DNA from: Ancylobacter koreensis
GTDB lineage: Bacteria; Pseudomonadota; Alphaproteobacteria; Rhizobiales; Xanthobacteraceae
Assembly (NCBI RefSeq): GCF_023016525.1
Contig: NZ_JALKCG010000001.1
Location: 1,488,001-1,552,000, forward strand
Direction: 5' to 3'
DNA length: 64,000 bases
In this document: positions 1 to 8,284 of the stretch, one piece after another
Layout of the letters: every line of letters begins with the position of its first letter
How positions within the stretch are numbered: position 1 is the stretch's first letter
Made by a program: the position numbers and the translations under genes
The notes under the pieces: generated by a model
What the model saw: the letters and a program-made list of their open reading frames with translations, nothing else
Databases searched by the model: none
Told to the model about the DNA's origin: nothing

Positions 1-621
1 TTCCCATTCGACTTCGCGGGTCTGCATGCCGGTCGCCACGAAGCCGGGGCAGACGGCGTTGACGCGGATGCCTTTGGGCGCCAGCTCGCGGGCGAGCGCC
101 TGGGTCCAGCCGAGCACGGCGAACTTCGAGGCGGAGTAATGCGCCAGCAGCGGCGCGCCGACCTTGGCGGCGAGCGAGGCGGTGTTGACGATGCAGCCCA
201 TGCCCTCCTTCACGAAATGCCTTGCGGCGACTTGATTCGTGAGGAATACGCCGCGCGTGTTCACATCGAAATTGAAGTTCCATTCCTCGTCAGTGAGGTC
301 GAGCGCGGGGTTCATGGTGGAGACGCCGGCATTGGCGGCGAGCAGGTCGCAGCCGCCGAGCTTCTCCAGCACCGACTGGAAGCCCGCTTCCACCGAGGCG
401 CGCTCGCGCACGTCGATGGCGACCGCCACGGCGCCTTTACCGACCTCGTTCGCCGCCTTTTCGGCCGCCGCGAGGTTGATGTCGCCGATCGCCACCCGCA
501 CGCCCTGCCGCGCTAGCGCACTGACGATGGCCCGCCCGATGCCCGTCGCCCCGCCGGTCACGAGGGCGCGCCGGCCGGCGAGTTCGGGATAGGTCGGCGT
601 CGGTGCGGCGCTGGCGGGCAT
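1..621 (-). CDS. SDR family oxidoreductase (3' end outside window)
   Basis: NAD(P)-dependent short-chain dehydrogenase, substrate unknown. The visible 207 codons include the Rossmann glycine motif TGGATGIG near residue 25, an NAG motif, and the catalytic YSASK (Tyr-x-x-x-Lys) with family sequence after it. The C-terminal substrate-specificity region runs off the left edge. The start is the ATG complementing 619-621. The gene is divergent from the DeoR regulator at 782, so it probably belongs to the same sugar or polyol module, perhaps as a polyol or sugar-acid dehydrogenase. Family call is firm; substrate is inference. Confidence 0.9.
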   Translation of the reverse strand, partial: MPASAAPTPTYPELAGRRALVTGGATGIGRAIVSALARQGVRVAIGDINLAAAEKAANEVGKGAVAVAIDVRERASVEAGFQSVLEKLGGCDLLAANAGVSTMNPALDLTDEEWNFNFDVNTRGVFLTNQVAARHFVKEGMGCIVNTASLAAKVGAPLLAHYSASKFAVLGWTQALARELAPKGIRVNAVCPGFVATGMQTREVEWE

Positions 622-665
622 CTGTGCAACTCCTCTGTTGGGCGCCGACTTTATCCGAACATCAT

Positions 666-688
666 CACACATCAAGTGGAAATGTGTG
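666..688. promoter_or_regulatory. Inverted repeat in the SDR/DeoR divergent promoter
   Basis: CACACAT, a 9-base spacer, then ATGTGTG form a perfect 7-bp dyad, followed closely by TTTGAT. It sits in the only A/T-rich stretch between the divergent SDR and DeoR genes, 45-67 bp from the SDR start. It is a plausible operator for the adjacent DeoR-family repressor. Binding is not shown by sequence alone. Confidence 0.4.
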
Positions 689-781
689 TTTGATCTTGTT
701 CGTTTTCTGCGCTAGACAGAGTCAGCCGGGTTTGCGCACAAGGCTGTGAGGCGGGGCTGCGCAACCGGGCAAGGGGCAGAG

Positions 782-1642
782 ATGAGCGACGACGTGTCAT
801 TTCGGGACAGGATGGGCGGGGAAGCCGCCAGTGGCGAGGAGCGCCAGCGCATGCTCTCGCATGTGCGCCACGCGCGCATTCTCGACCAGCTCAGCCAGTC
901 CGGCGCCATCACCGTCACCGCCATCGCCGCCGATCTCGGCGTCTCCGACATGACCATCCGCCGCGATCTCGTCGAGCTGGAGCGGGAGGGCCGCCTCGTG
1001 CGCGTGCATGGCGGCGCGGTGCTTTCCGAGGCGCCGGCCAGCGTCGCCATGGACAGCGAGGAGCCGCGCTTCGACGCGCGCCTGCGCCGTGGCGCCGACG
1101 CCAAGAGCGCCATCGCCGCCTATGCCGCCAACCTCGTCACCGGCTACCGCACCCTCGCCATGGATGTGGGCACCACCACCTTTCTGATGGCCGGCCATCT
1201 GCGCGAGCTCGGCCATCTCAAGATCTTCACCAACAGCCTGCGCATCTCCGCCGTGCTCGATGGCGGCGCGCCCGAGGTCTATGTCGCGGGCGGACGGGTG
1301 CGGCCGGAGGAGATGTCGGTGCACGGGCCGACCGCCATCGCGCAGTTCGAGAAGCTGTGGTTCGACGCCGCCGTCATCGGCACGTCCGGCATCACCGCCG
1401 AGGGCTTCTTCGACTATTCCTTCGAGGACACCGACATGAAGCGCGTCTATCTGCGCCGGTCGGGCCTCAAGATCCTCTTGTGCGATTCCGCGAAGTTCCA
1501 GCGCATGTCGCTGGTTCAGGTCGGCGCCTTCAGCGAGATCGGCATGCTGGTCACCGATGCCGAGCCGCCCCCGCGCATCGCCGCCGCGCTCGCCGCCGCG
1601 CGAGTCGACGTGCGCATCGTCTCTCCACTTTCCGGAAACTGA
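782..1642 (+). CDS. DeoR/GlpR family transcriptional regulator
   Basis: A 286-residue repressor-type regulator of sugar or polyol catabolism. The N-terminal DeoR winged helix (around residues 30-80) contains the recognition segment ADLGVSDMTIRRDLVELE followed by the family motif GRLVRVHGGAV. The C-terminal DeoRC sensor domain carries DVGTTTFLMAGHL, the phosphosugar-binding isomerase-like fold. The ATG at 782 was chosen over the in-frame ATG at 746 because AAGGGGCAGAG precedes it at ribosome-binding distance. It heads the operon BtpA-FGGY-HAD and is divergent from an SDR, so it most likely controls both. Confidence 0.92.
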   Translation: MSDDVSFRDRMGGEAASGEERQRMLSHVRHARILDQLSQSGAITVTAIAADLGVSDMTIRRDLVELEREGRLVRVHGGAVLSEAPASVAMDSEEPRFDARLRRGADAKSAIAAYAANLVTGYRTLAMDVGTTTFLMAGHLRELGHLKIFTNSLRISAVLDGGAPEVYVAGGRVRPEEMSVHGPTAIAQFEKLWFDAAVIGTSGITAEGFFDYSFEDTDMKRVYLRRSGLKILLCDSAKFQRMSLVQVGAFSEIGMLVTDAEPPPRIAAALAAARVDVRIVSPLSGN

Positions 1643-1682
1643 CGCGCGCGTGCCGCGCACCCGCCTTCAAGGAGTAGCGAGA

Positions 1683-2483
1683 ATGGTATTCGAGTGTTTT
1701 GGCGACAAGAAGAAGGTCGTCATCGCCATGGCCCACATCGGAGCCCTGCCGGGTGCTCCGCTCTATGATGCCGATGGCGGCCTCGACAAGCTCATCGAGG
1801 GCGTGCTGGCGGATGTCGAAAAGCTGCAGGCGGGCGGCGTCGACGCCATCATGTTCGGCAACGAGAACGACCGTCCCTATGTCTTCAAGGGCTCGCCCGC
1901 CTCGGTCGCGGCGATGAGCGCCATCGTGCGGGCGGTGAAGCCGCATCTGAAGGTGCCGTTCGGCGTCAACTATCTCTGGGATCCGGTCGCCACCGTCGCC
2001 ATCGGCGCGATCAACGGCGCCAGCTTCGTGCGCGAGATCTTCACCGGCCTGTTCGCCTCCGATATGGGCCTGTGGGAGCCGAACTGCGCCGAGGCAGCGC
2101 GCCTGCGCCACGATCTCGGCCGCGACGACATGAAGATGCTGTTCAACATCAATGCCGAGTTCGCCCACTCGCTCGACCAGCGCCCCATCGAGCTGCGCGC
2201 CAGGAGCGCGGTGTTCTCCTCGCTTGCCGACGCCATCCTCGTCTCCGGCCCGATCACCGGCCAGCCGGCGGACCAGTCGCACCTGCGCAAGGTGGCCGAG
2301 ACCGTCAAGGACGTGCCGATCTTCGCCAATACCGGCGTCAACATCGACAATATCCGCGACATCTTCTCCATCGCTTCGGGCGTGGTGATCGGCACCCACT
2401 TCAAGGTCGACGGCAACACCTGGAACCCGGTCGAGGCCGCCCGCGTGTCGCGCTTCATGGATGTGGTGAATTCCATCCGCTGA
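1683..2483 (+). CDS. BtpA/SgcQ family protein
   Basis: A 266-residue TIM-barrel-like protein of the BtpA/SgcQ family. The family is named for a cyanobacterial photosystem I biogenesis factor, but in heterotrophs it is usually found in sugar-catabolic operons (SgcQ type). Visible hallmarks are an N-terminal IAMAHIGALPGAP, the FGNENDRPY segment, an FGVNYLWDP motif and a C-terminal NTGVN..IGTHFKVDG. The start at 1683 follows AAGGAG at 8-base spacing. It lies 40 bp after the DeoR gene and 34 bp before the FGGY kinase. Its enzymatic role is not established; a sugar-phosphate aldolase or isomerase-like reaction is only a guess from context. Confidence 0.88.
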   Translation: MVFECFGDKKKVVIAMAHIGALPGAPLYDADGGLDKLIEGVLADVEKLQAGGVDAIMFGNENDRPYVFKGSPASVAAMSAIVRAVKPHLKVPFGVNYLWDPVATVAIGAINGASFVREIFTGLFASDMGLWEPNCAEAARLRHDLGRDDMKMLFNINAEFAHSLDQRPIELRARSAVFSSLADAILVSGPITGQPADQSHLRKVAETVKDVPIFANTGVNIDNIRDIFSIASGVVIGTHFKVDGNTWNPVEAARVSRFMDVVNSIR

Positions 2484-2517
2484 CCGCGCCGTCCTTTACC
2501 TGAAGGGTTTCCGCTCC

Positions 2518-4020
2518 ATGGCCTATGTTCTCGGCCTCGACATCGGCACGACCTCGACCATCGGCCTGCTGCTGCGTCTTCCCGGCGAGATCGTCGGGGT
2601 GACCTCGCGGCCGGTGACGCTGTCGTCGCCCCATGCCGGTTGGGCGGAGGAGGACCCCGCGCAGTGGTGGGGGAATGTCTGCTCCATCACGCGCGAACTG
2701 ATCGGCGCGGCGGGGATCGACCCCGCCGGGATCGTCGCCGTCGGCGTCACCGGCATGCTGCCGGCCGTCGTGCTGCTCGACGCGGAGGGGAAGGTGCTGC
2801 GCCCCTCCATCCAGCAGAGCGACGGGCGCTGCGGGGCGGAGGTCGCCGAACTGCGGGCCGAGAAGGACGAGGCGTCCTTCATCGCAAAGGCCGGCAACGG
2901 CATCAACCAGCAGCTCGTTACCGCCAAGCTGCGCTGGATCGCCCGGCACGAGCCCGACGTCTTCGCGCGCATCGAGACCGTGTTCGGTTCCTATGACTAT
3001 GTGAACTGGCGCCTCACCGGCGAAAGGGCGGTGGAGCAGAACTGGGCGCTGGAGGCCGGCTTCGTCGACGTCGCGCGCCACGAGATCGACGACGAGCTCG
3101 TCGCCTGGGCCGGCATTCCGCGCAGCGCCATTCCCCGCAAGACGGCCTCGCACGAGGTGATGGGCCGGGTGAGCGCCGCCGGCGCGCAAGAGACAGGCCT
3201 TGCCGCCGGGACCCCCGTCATCGGCGGGGCGGCCGACATGATCGCCTCGGCGCTGGGCGCCGGCGTCACGGGCAAGGGCGACATATTGCTGAAGTTCGGC
3301 GGCGCCATCGACATTCTGGTCGCCACCGATCAGGTGAAGCCCGATCCGCGCCTGTATCTGGACTATCACCTCATTCCCGGCCTGTTCATGCCGAATGGCT
3401 GCATGGCGACGGGCGGCTCGGGGCTCAACTGGTTCGTGCGCACCTTCGCCGGCGGCGAGGCGCTCGCGGCCGAGCGCGCGGGCATCAGCGTCCACCAGCA
3501 TCTCGACAGCCTTGCCGACGCACGACCGGCAGGCGCCGACGGGCTGACGGTGCTGCCCTATTTCCTCGGCGAGAAGACGCCGCTGCACGATCCCGCCGCG
3601 CGCGGCGTGTTCGACGGGCTCACCCTCTCGCACGATATCGGCCATCTCTGGCGGGCGCTGCTGGAGGCCTATGCCTATGCCTGCGCCCACCATGTCGAGG
3701 TGCTGCGCGACATGGGCCATTCCGCCGCGCGCGTGCTGGTGTCGGATGGCGGCTCGAACTCGCGTGTATGGATGCAGATCGTCGCCGACGTGCTCGGCCA
3801 GCCGGTGCATCGCCTGAAGGGCCACCCCGGCTCCTCGCTCGGCGCGGCGTGGACGGCGGCGGTTGGCGTCGGCCTCGCCGACTGGGACGGCATTGCCCGC
3901 TTCGTCCGGCAGGACGAGGTGCTGCTGCCCAATCCGGCCCATGCCGCGACCTATGCCGCCGGCTACAGGCGTTATCGCGACCTCTACCGCACCCTCCTCG
4001 CCGGGCGTGAGCCGGCATGA
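2518..4020 (+). CDS. FGGY-family carbohydrate kinase (xylulokinase-like)
   Basis: A 500-residue ATP-dependent sugar or polyol kinase. The N-terminal ASKHA phosphate-binding loop GLDIGTTSTIGLLL is present, as are the FGGY signature regions GAADMIASALGAGV (around 240) and the C-terminal VSDGGSNSRVWMQIVADVLGQP motif. The length matches full FGGY kinases, and xylulokinase or ribulokinase are the closest family types. It overlaps the following HAD phosphatase gene by 4 bp (ATGA), indicating translational coupling. The sugar substrate cannot be fixed from sequence; the DeoR/BtpA/HAD context suggests phosphorylation of a ketose or polyol entering central metabolism. Confidence 0.9.
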   Translation: MAYVLGLDIGTTSTIGLLLRLPGEIVGVTSRPVTLSSPHAGWAEEDPAQWWGNVCSITRELIGAAGIDPAGIVAVGVTGMLPAVVLLDAEGKVLRPSIQQSDGRCGAEVAELRAEKDEASFIAKAGNGINQQLVTAKLRWIARHEPDVFARIETVFGSYDYVNWRLTGERAVEQNWALEAGFVDVARHEIDDELVAWAGIPRSAIPRKTASHEVMGRVSAAGAQETGLAAGTPVIGGAADMIASALGAGVTGKGDILLKFGGAIDILVATDQVKPDPRLYLDYHLIPGLFMPNGCMATGGSGLNWFVRTFAGGEALAAERAGISVHQHLDSLADARPAGADGLTVLPYFLGEKTPLHDPAARGVFDGLTLSHDIGHLWRALLEAYAYACAHHVEVLRDMGHSAARVLVSDGGSNSRVWMQIVADVLGQPVHRLKGHPGSSLGAAWTAAVGVGLADWDGIARFVRQDEVLLPNPAHAATYAAGYRRYRDLYRTLLAGREPA

Positions 4021-4664
4021 ACGCGATGGCCGGGACGTTGCGCGCCGTCGCCTGGGACATAGACGGCACGCTGGTCGACAGCGAACCGCTGCACCATCGC
4101 GCGCTGCTGGCGGCCTGTCGGGCGCTCGGTTCGGACGTCTCCGACCTGCCGGACCAGGCGTTTCGCGGCATACACATGCACGATGTCTGGAAGCAGATCT
4201 CGCCGCGTCTCTCCGCCGAAGTGGAGGAGGCGGAGTGGATCGCGCGAATCAACGCGCATTATGTCGAGAACCGCGCCGCTCTGGTGAGCCTGCCGCAGGC
4301 GGTGGCGACCATCCGCGCGCTGGAAAGGCTCGGCGTGGCGCAGGCCTGCGTCTCCAATTCCAGCCGCAGCGTGGTCGACGCCAATATCGACGCGCTCGGC
4401 ATCGCCGACGCGCTTTCCTTCTCGCTGAGCCTCGACGACGTGGTGCGCGGCAAGCCCGACCCCGAGCCCTATCTTTCCGCCTGCCGGCGCTTCGGTCTCG
4501 CACCCGCGCAGGTCGTCGCCGTCGAGGACAGCCTCTCCGGCGTGCTCTCCGCCCGCGCAGCCGGCCTCCATGTCGTCGGCTATCTCCCGAGCGGGGGCGG
4601 CTTTGGCGAGGCGGATCTCGTCATCGACCGGCTCGACGAGGTGATCGCGCTCTTCGCCTCCTAG
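4017..4664 (+). CDS. HAD-IA family hydrolase (beta-phosphoglucomutase/phosphatase-like)
   Basis: A 215-residue haloacid-dehalogenase-superfamily protein. It has motif I DIDGTLVDSE near residue 12, motif II SNSSRS, motif III Lys in GKPDPEPYL, and motif IV VEDSLSGVLSARAAG, all in the arrangement of sugar-phosphate phosphatases and beta-phosphoglucomutases. Its start overlaps the FGGY kinase stop by ATGA. In context it probably acts on a sugar or polyol phosphate made or bypassed by the kinase. Its TAG stop shares the tetranucleotide CTAG (4661-4664) with the convergent SDR gene. Confidence 0.9.
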   Translation: MNAMAGTLRAVAWDIDGTLVDSEPLHHRALLAACRALGSDVSDLPDQAFRGIHMHDVWKQISPRLSAEVEEAEWIARINAHYVENRAALVSLPQAVATIRALERLGVAQACVSNSSRSVVDANIDALGIADALSFSLSLDDVVRGKPDPEPYLSACRRFGLAPAQVVAVEDSLSGVLSARAAGLHVVGYLPSGGGFGEADLVIDRLDEVIALFAS

Positions 4665-5410
4665 GCGCCGCGCGCCTGCGACAGCGCCACCGCGTCCGCG
4701 CCGGCGGGAAAATGCAGCCGGCCGGACGTGTCGGCGACCGCCGCCCATACCGCCTCGGCGACATCGCTCTCCCGCGTCGTCATCGCCGGCGCGGCGAAGC
4801 TGGCGAAGATCGGCGCGGCGAAATCGGCGTAGGCGGGCGGGATGAGCTGGCCGATGTCGAGGCCGGCATTCTCGATGAAGCGGGTAGTCGGCCCGTATCC
4901 CGGCTCGACCAGCTTGACGCCGATGCCGAAATGGCCGAGCTCATGAGCGAGCGAGCCGGTGAAGCCTTCGATGGCCTGCTTGCTGGCGGTATAGGCCGCC
5001 GCCAGCGGCATGGCGGCCAGCGTGACGGTCGAGGTAACGTTGACGATCACCCCGGCGTGGCGCGCGCGCATCTGCGGGATCACGGCTTGGCACATCGCCA
5101 TGGTTCCGAACGTGTTCGTCTCGAGTATCCGGCGTATATGCGCCATCGGCGTCGCCTCGAAGGCACCGACGACCCCGATGCCGGCATTGTTGACCAGCAC
5201 GTCGATCGGCCCGGCGGCGTCGAGCGCGGCCGCGATGCTCGCCTCGCTTGTCACGTCGAGCGGCAGGAGGCGCAGGCGCGACGAGGCCGGCAGCACCGCA
5301 GCATCGGGCCGGCGCATGGTGGCGATGACGTTCCAGCCCTGCGCGAGGAAATGGCAGGCGGTGGCGAGGCCATAGCCCGAGGACGTACCGGTGATCAGGA
5401 TCGTGTGCAT
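4661..5410 (-). CDS. SDR family oxidoreductase
   Basis: A 249-residue NAD(P)-dependent short-chain dehydrogenase. TGTSSGYG forms the N-terminal cofactor motif, followed by NNAG near residue 80 and the catalytic YTASK around residue 150. The start at 5410 was preferred over the in-frame ATG at 5422 because GGAGG lies 5 bases upstream. The GT-S-SGYG pattern and the VEPG motif are typical of SDRs annotated as retinol-dehydrogenase or KR-like; the true substrate is unknown. It lies downstream of an AraC regulator on the same strand, with an 18-bp perfect palindrome in its promoter region. Confidence 0.9.
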   Translation of the reverse strand: MHTILITGTSSGYGLATACHFLAQGWNVIATMRRPDAAVLPASSRLRLLPLDVTSEASIAAALDAAGPIDVLVNNAGIGVVGAFEATPMAHIRRILETNTFGTMAMCQAVIPQMRARHAGVIVNVTSTVTLAAMPLAAAYTASKQAIEGFTGSLAHELGHFGIGVKLVEPGYGPTTRFIENAGLDIGQLIPPAYADFAAPIFASFAAPAMTTRESDVAEAVWAAVADTSGRLHFPAGADAVALSQARGA

Positions 5411-5468
5411 GTGGACCTCCATCTGCTGTGGACGGTCCGGTGATAGGCGGCTCGGCTCGTACGATACA

Positions 5469-5486
5469 TAATCGGACGTCCGATTA
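5469..5486. promoter_or_regulatory. 18-bp perfect palindrome upstream of the SDR gene
   Basis: TAATCGGACGTCCGATTA is perfectly self-complementary. It lies 58-75 bp upstream of the SDR start at 5410 and just after the AraC stop at 5493. Spacing and symmetry fit a homodimeric repressor operator (TetR- or MarR-like) overlapping the SDR promoter. No TetR gene is adjacent, and AraC proteins normally bind direct repeats, so the cognate factor may be encoded elsewhere. Confidence 0.55.
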
Positions 5487-5492
5487 AATTCT

Positions 5493-6404
5493 TCAGGCGT
5501 CCAGAAACGCCTCGGTGCGGGCGAAGCGGCCGGGCGGGCAGCCCAGCCGCTTGCGGAAGGCGGTGCTGAAGGCGCTGGCGGATTCGTAGCCGATCTCTTC
5601 GGCGATGCGTTCCAGGGTTTTTTCCCCGCGGATCAGCGCGTCCTTGGCGAGCGCCATGCGCCAGCGCGCGAGATATTCGATGGGGCCGCAGCCGAGCGCC
5701 TGTGCGAAGCGGGCGGCGAAGGCCGAGCGCGACTGCCCGGCGATCCTCGCCAGCCCCGCAACCGTCCAGTCCGCCCGCACATCGGCGTGCAGGGCGGCGA
5801 GCGCGCGGGCGAGCGAGGCGTCGCGCAGGCCGTGAACGAGGCCGGCTCGCGCCTCGTCGGCGGCGAGCGGACCCCGGCGCAGCGCCTCGACGAGCAGCAC
5901 TTCGAGCAGGCGCGCCAGCACCATCTCGCGGCCGGGCTCCTCACCGGCACCTTCCTCGGTGATGAGCGCGATCAGCCGGCCGAGCCGGTCGGCGCGCCCT
6001 TCGTCGGCCGGGATGTGGATCATGCGCGGCAGCAGCGCCAGCAGCAGCGGCGCATTCGCCCGCTCGATGCGGAAGGTGCCGCCGAGCGAGGCGAAATCCG
6101 CCTCGCCTTCCGCCTCGCCGTGGCGGACCGGCACCTCCATCGGCTCGCGCGGTGCGCCGGCAATGCCGGGATGGCTGCTCAGCGTGAAGGCCGGGGTGGA
6201 GGGCAGCAGCAGGAAATCGCCCTGTGCGAGCCGAAGCGGCGCCGCGCTCTCGAAGGTGATCCAGCACTCGCCCTTCAGGACGAGGGTAAAGCCGGGCGCG
6301 TCATGGGCGTCGTAGCGCACGGCCCAGCGGCCCCGGCCGGTGATCGGCTTGGCGATGGCGGTGTTTGGCCGAAGCAGGGCGATGATGTCGCTGAGCGGAT
6401 CCAT
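5493..6404 (-). CDS. AraC family transcriptional regulator
   Basis: A 303-residue regulator. The N-terminal half is a cupin-like AraC-type sensor (Cupin_6 style) with LRLAQGDFLLLPSTPAFTLSS. The C-terminal half has two HTH motifs: the first in WTVAGLARIAGQSRSAFAARFAQALG, the second in RIAEEIGYESASAFSTAFRKRLG, with the terminal G.PP..FR-like CPPGRFAR. The start at 6404 (MDPLSD) is preferred to an upstream in-frame ATG at 6425. It is co-oriented with the downstream SDR and probably regulates it; the inducer is unknown. Confidence 0.92.
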   Translation of the reverse strand: MDPLSDIIALLRPNTAIAKPITGRGRWAVRYDAHDAPGFTLVLKGECWITFESAAPLRLAQGDFLLLPSTPAFTLSSHPGIAGAPREPMEVPVRHGEAEGEADFASLGGTFRIERANAPLLLALLPRMIHIPADEGRADRLGRLIALITEEGAGEEPGREMVLARLLEVLLVEALRRGPLAADEARAGLVHGLRDASLARALAALHADVRADWTVAGLARIAGQSRSAFAARFAQALGCGPIEYLARWRMALAKDALIRGEKTLERIAEEIGYESASAFSTAFRKRLGCPPGRFARTEAFLDA

Positions 6405-6467
6405 GCGGGACGATCCATAATACAAATGTCAGCCTGCATTATAGAGACGCCTGGAAAGTCAGGGCAA

Positions 6468-7400
6468 TCAGCCCGCCTGCTGGGCGCGTTCGATCCATTT
6501 GAGAAGCCCGGAGGTCGAGCGGAAATCCTCGAAGGGGCGTACCGGGACGTCGGGCAGGATTTCCGCGCAGAGCCGCGTCAGGCTGTGGCCCGGGCCGATC
6601 TCGACCGCGCAGCGCGCGCCGCGCTCGCCTGCCATCTCAAGGCAGCGGCGGAAGTCGAGCCGTGTATGGAGCTGCTCGGCCAGCGCCTCCACCGCGTCGG
6701 CGGGGCTGGCGATGCTGCGTCCGTCGATCCCTGAAAGCATGTACTTGCGCGTCCGGTGCAGCGGCGCGCCTTCCAGCACGGCGCGGAAGGCCGGCCCGGC
6801 GGCGGCGATGAAGCGGGTGTGCGAGGCGACGCGGACCGGCAGGCGCTTCACCGTGCGCGCGCCCTGCGCCACCAGCGCGCCCTCGATGCCCGCCAGCGTT
6901 TCCGCCGGCCCGCCGAGCACCACATGGTCGGGCCCATTGACGATGGCGACGGCGAGGCCGGCGCCTTCCGCGAACGCGATGATCCTCGCCAGCGGCAGGC
7001 CGATCACCGCCATCATTCCCTGTTCGATGCCGCTCGCCCGGCTCGCCTCGTCCATGCAGCGCACGCGGGCGTCGATCACATCGAAAGCGGCGAGCGGGTC
7101 GAGGCCGCCGGCGCAGGCGAGCGCGGCGATCTCGCCGACGCTGTAGCCGATGCAGATGTCACCGGTCTCCTTGCCGAGCACGGCATGCAGGGCGAGACAA
7201 TGCGCGGTGAGCAATATCTGGGCGGTGCGGTTGTCGGCATAGTCGAGCCGGTCGTCCGGCCCGCCCAGCCGGCGCAGGTCGAGACCGAGGCGTTCCGATG
7301 CCATCTCCAGCACCGGCCGCGCCGCCGGCTCGTCCACGAGCCGCTCGAACATGGCGGGGTGCTGGTTGCCCTGGCCGGGGCACAGAAGCATCAGCGCCAT
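6468..7400 (-). CDS. mdcH: Malonate decarboxylase subunit MdcH (malonyl-CoA:ACP malonyltransferase)
   Basis: A 310-residue FabD-like acyltransferase. It begins with the LLCPGQGNQ motif of the malonyltransferase fold and has the nucleophile serine in GYSVGE near residue 95. The second half shows the conserved VASHTRF histidine segment. It loads malonate from malonyl-CoA onto the dedicated carrier protein MdcC to start the decarboxylation cycle. It is the last gene of the operon and overlaps mdcB by 10 bp. The assignment rests on family motifs plus complete mdc context. Confidence 0.93.
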   Translation of the reverse strand: MALMLLCPGQGNQHPAMFERLVDEPAARPVLEMASERLGLDLRRLGGPDDRLDYADNRTAQILLTAHCLALHAVLGKETGDICIGYSVGEIAALACAGGLDPLAAFDVIDARVRCMDEASRASGIEQGMMAVIGLPLARIIAFAEGAGLAVAIVNGPDHVVLGGPAETLAGIEGALVAQGARTVKRLPVRVASHTRFIAAAGPAFRAVLEGAPLHRTRKYMLSGIDGRSIASPADAVEALAEQLHTRLDFRRCLEMAGERGARCAVEIGPGHSLTRLCAEILPDVPVRPFEDFRSTSGLLKWIERAQQAG

Positions 7401-8284
7401 GGCAGCGCCCGTTCCGGCACCAGACCGCTGAGGGCGGCGAGGAAGAAGGCGGCGGCGACGAGATCGGCCGCGCCGCCGGGGCTGAGCCGCCGCGCGACGA
7501 AGGCGGCGTGCAGCGCGCGGGCACGCCCGAACCCTTCAGGCACCAGCATGCCGCCGGCCGCCATGAACTCGCCGGCCGCCCGCCGGGCATAGGCGAGCCC
7601 TTCCGGCCCGGCGCGGTAGAGCATGTTGTTGTCGTCCAGCACCGCCACGGTGGCGTAGAAGGCGTGCAGTCCCGCCGCCTCGATGCCGGCGCCGGCGCGC
7701 CGCGCCGCATGGAAGGCCGGCAGCGTGTGGGCGCGCAGCACGGGAAATCCGGCCGCCGCCTGCTCGCGCGCACCGGCCGCGCCGTAGCGCGCCCGCACCT
7801 GCGCGCCATGGCTCGCATCGACCGGCGAGCGGGCGGCGAGGATGTCGGCGCCCCACCGGCGGACCCGCGCGCACAGGCGCCGGCTGCGCTCCAGCGGATA
7901 GGCGGAAATATCCATTTCGTCGTCCATGCCCGCCGCAGCGGCCAGCAGGCCGAGCGAGAACACCGCGCCGCGATGGGTGTTGACGCCGCCCGTGGCGCGG
8001 AACATGCGCGCCTCCGCCGCGATGCCGATCGCCTTCATCCCGGCAAAGCTCGCCCCCTCCGCGCCGGCCTGTGCGAGGGCGGCGAAATAGCCCTTCAGCG
8101 CGGCGGTGCTGCGCAGGAAGGTCGCCGCGTTCATATCGACGTGGCTGCCGGTGTCGACGAAGCTCACCAGCCCCGCCTTGGGATAGAGCCGCAGTTCCAT
8201 GCCGAGCGCCCACAGCGCGCAGCGGTCGATCTCGGCCGCCGTCGCGTGGATCGGCGCCGGATTTTCGCGCGCGAGGCTCAGCAT
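7391..8284 (-). CDS. mdcB: Triphosphoribosyl-dephospho-CoA synthase MdcB
   Basis: A 297-residue CitG/MdcB-type enzyme that makes 2'-(5''-triphosphoribosyl)-3'-dephospho-CoA, the precursor of the malonate decarboxylase prosthetic group. Family markers include AALWALGMEL-like helices, the GLVSFVDTGSHVDMNAATFLRS motif (residues about 37-58), TGGVNTHRGAVFSLGLL and a C-terminal DDNNML segment. The start at 8284 was chosen because it overlaps the mdcG stop by 7 bp, typical of this operon; longer upstream forms would run through low-complexity arginine-rich sequence. It overlaps mdcH by 10 bp. Confidence 0.93.
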   Translation of the reverse strand: MLSLARENPAPIHATAAEIDRCALWALGMELRLYPKAGLVSFVDTGSHVDMNAATFLRSTAALKGYFAALAQAGAEGASFAGMKAIGIAAEARMFRATGGVNTHRGAVFSLGLLAAAAGMDDEMDISAYPLERSRRLCARVRRWGADILAARSPVDASHGAQVRARYGAAGAREQAAAGFPVLRAHTLPAFHAARRAGAGIEAAGLHAFYATVAVLDDNNMLYRAGPEGLAYARRAAGEFMAAGGMLVPEGFGRARALHAAFVARRLSPGGAADLVAAAFFLAALSGLVPERALPWR

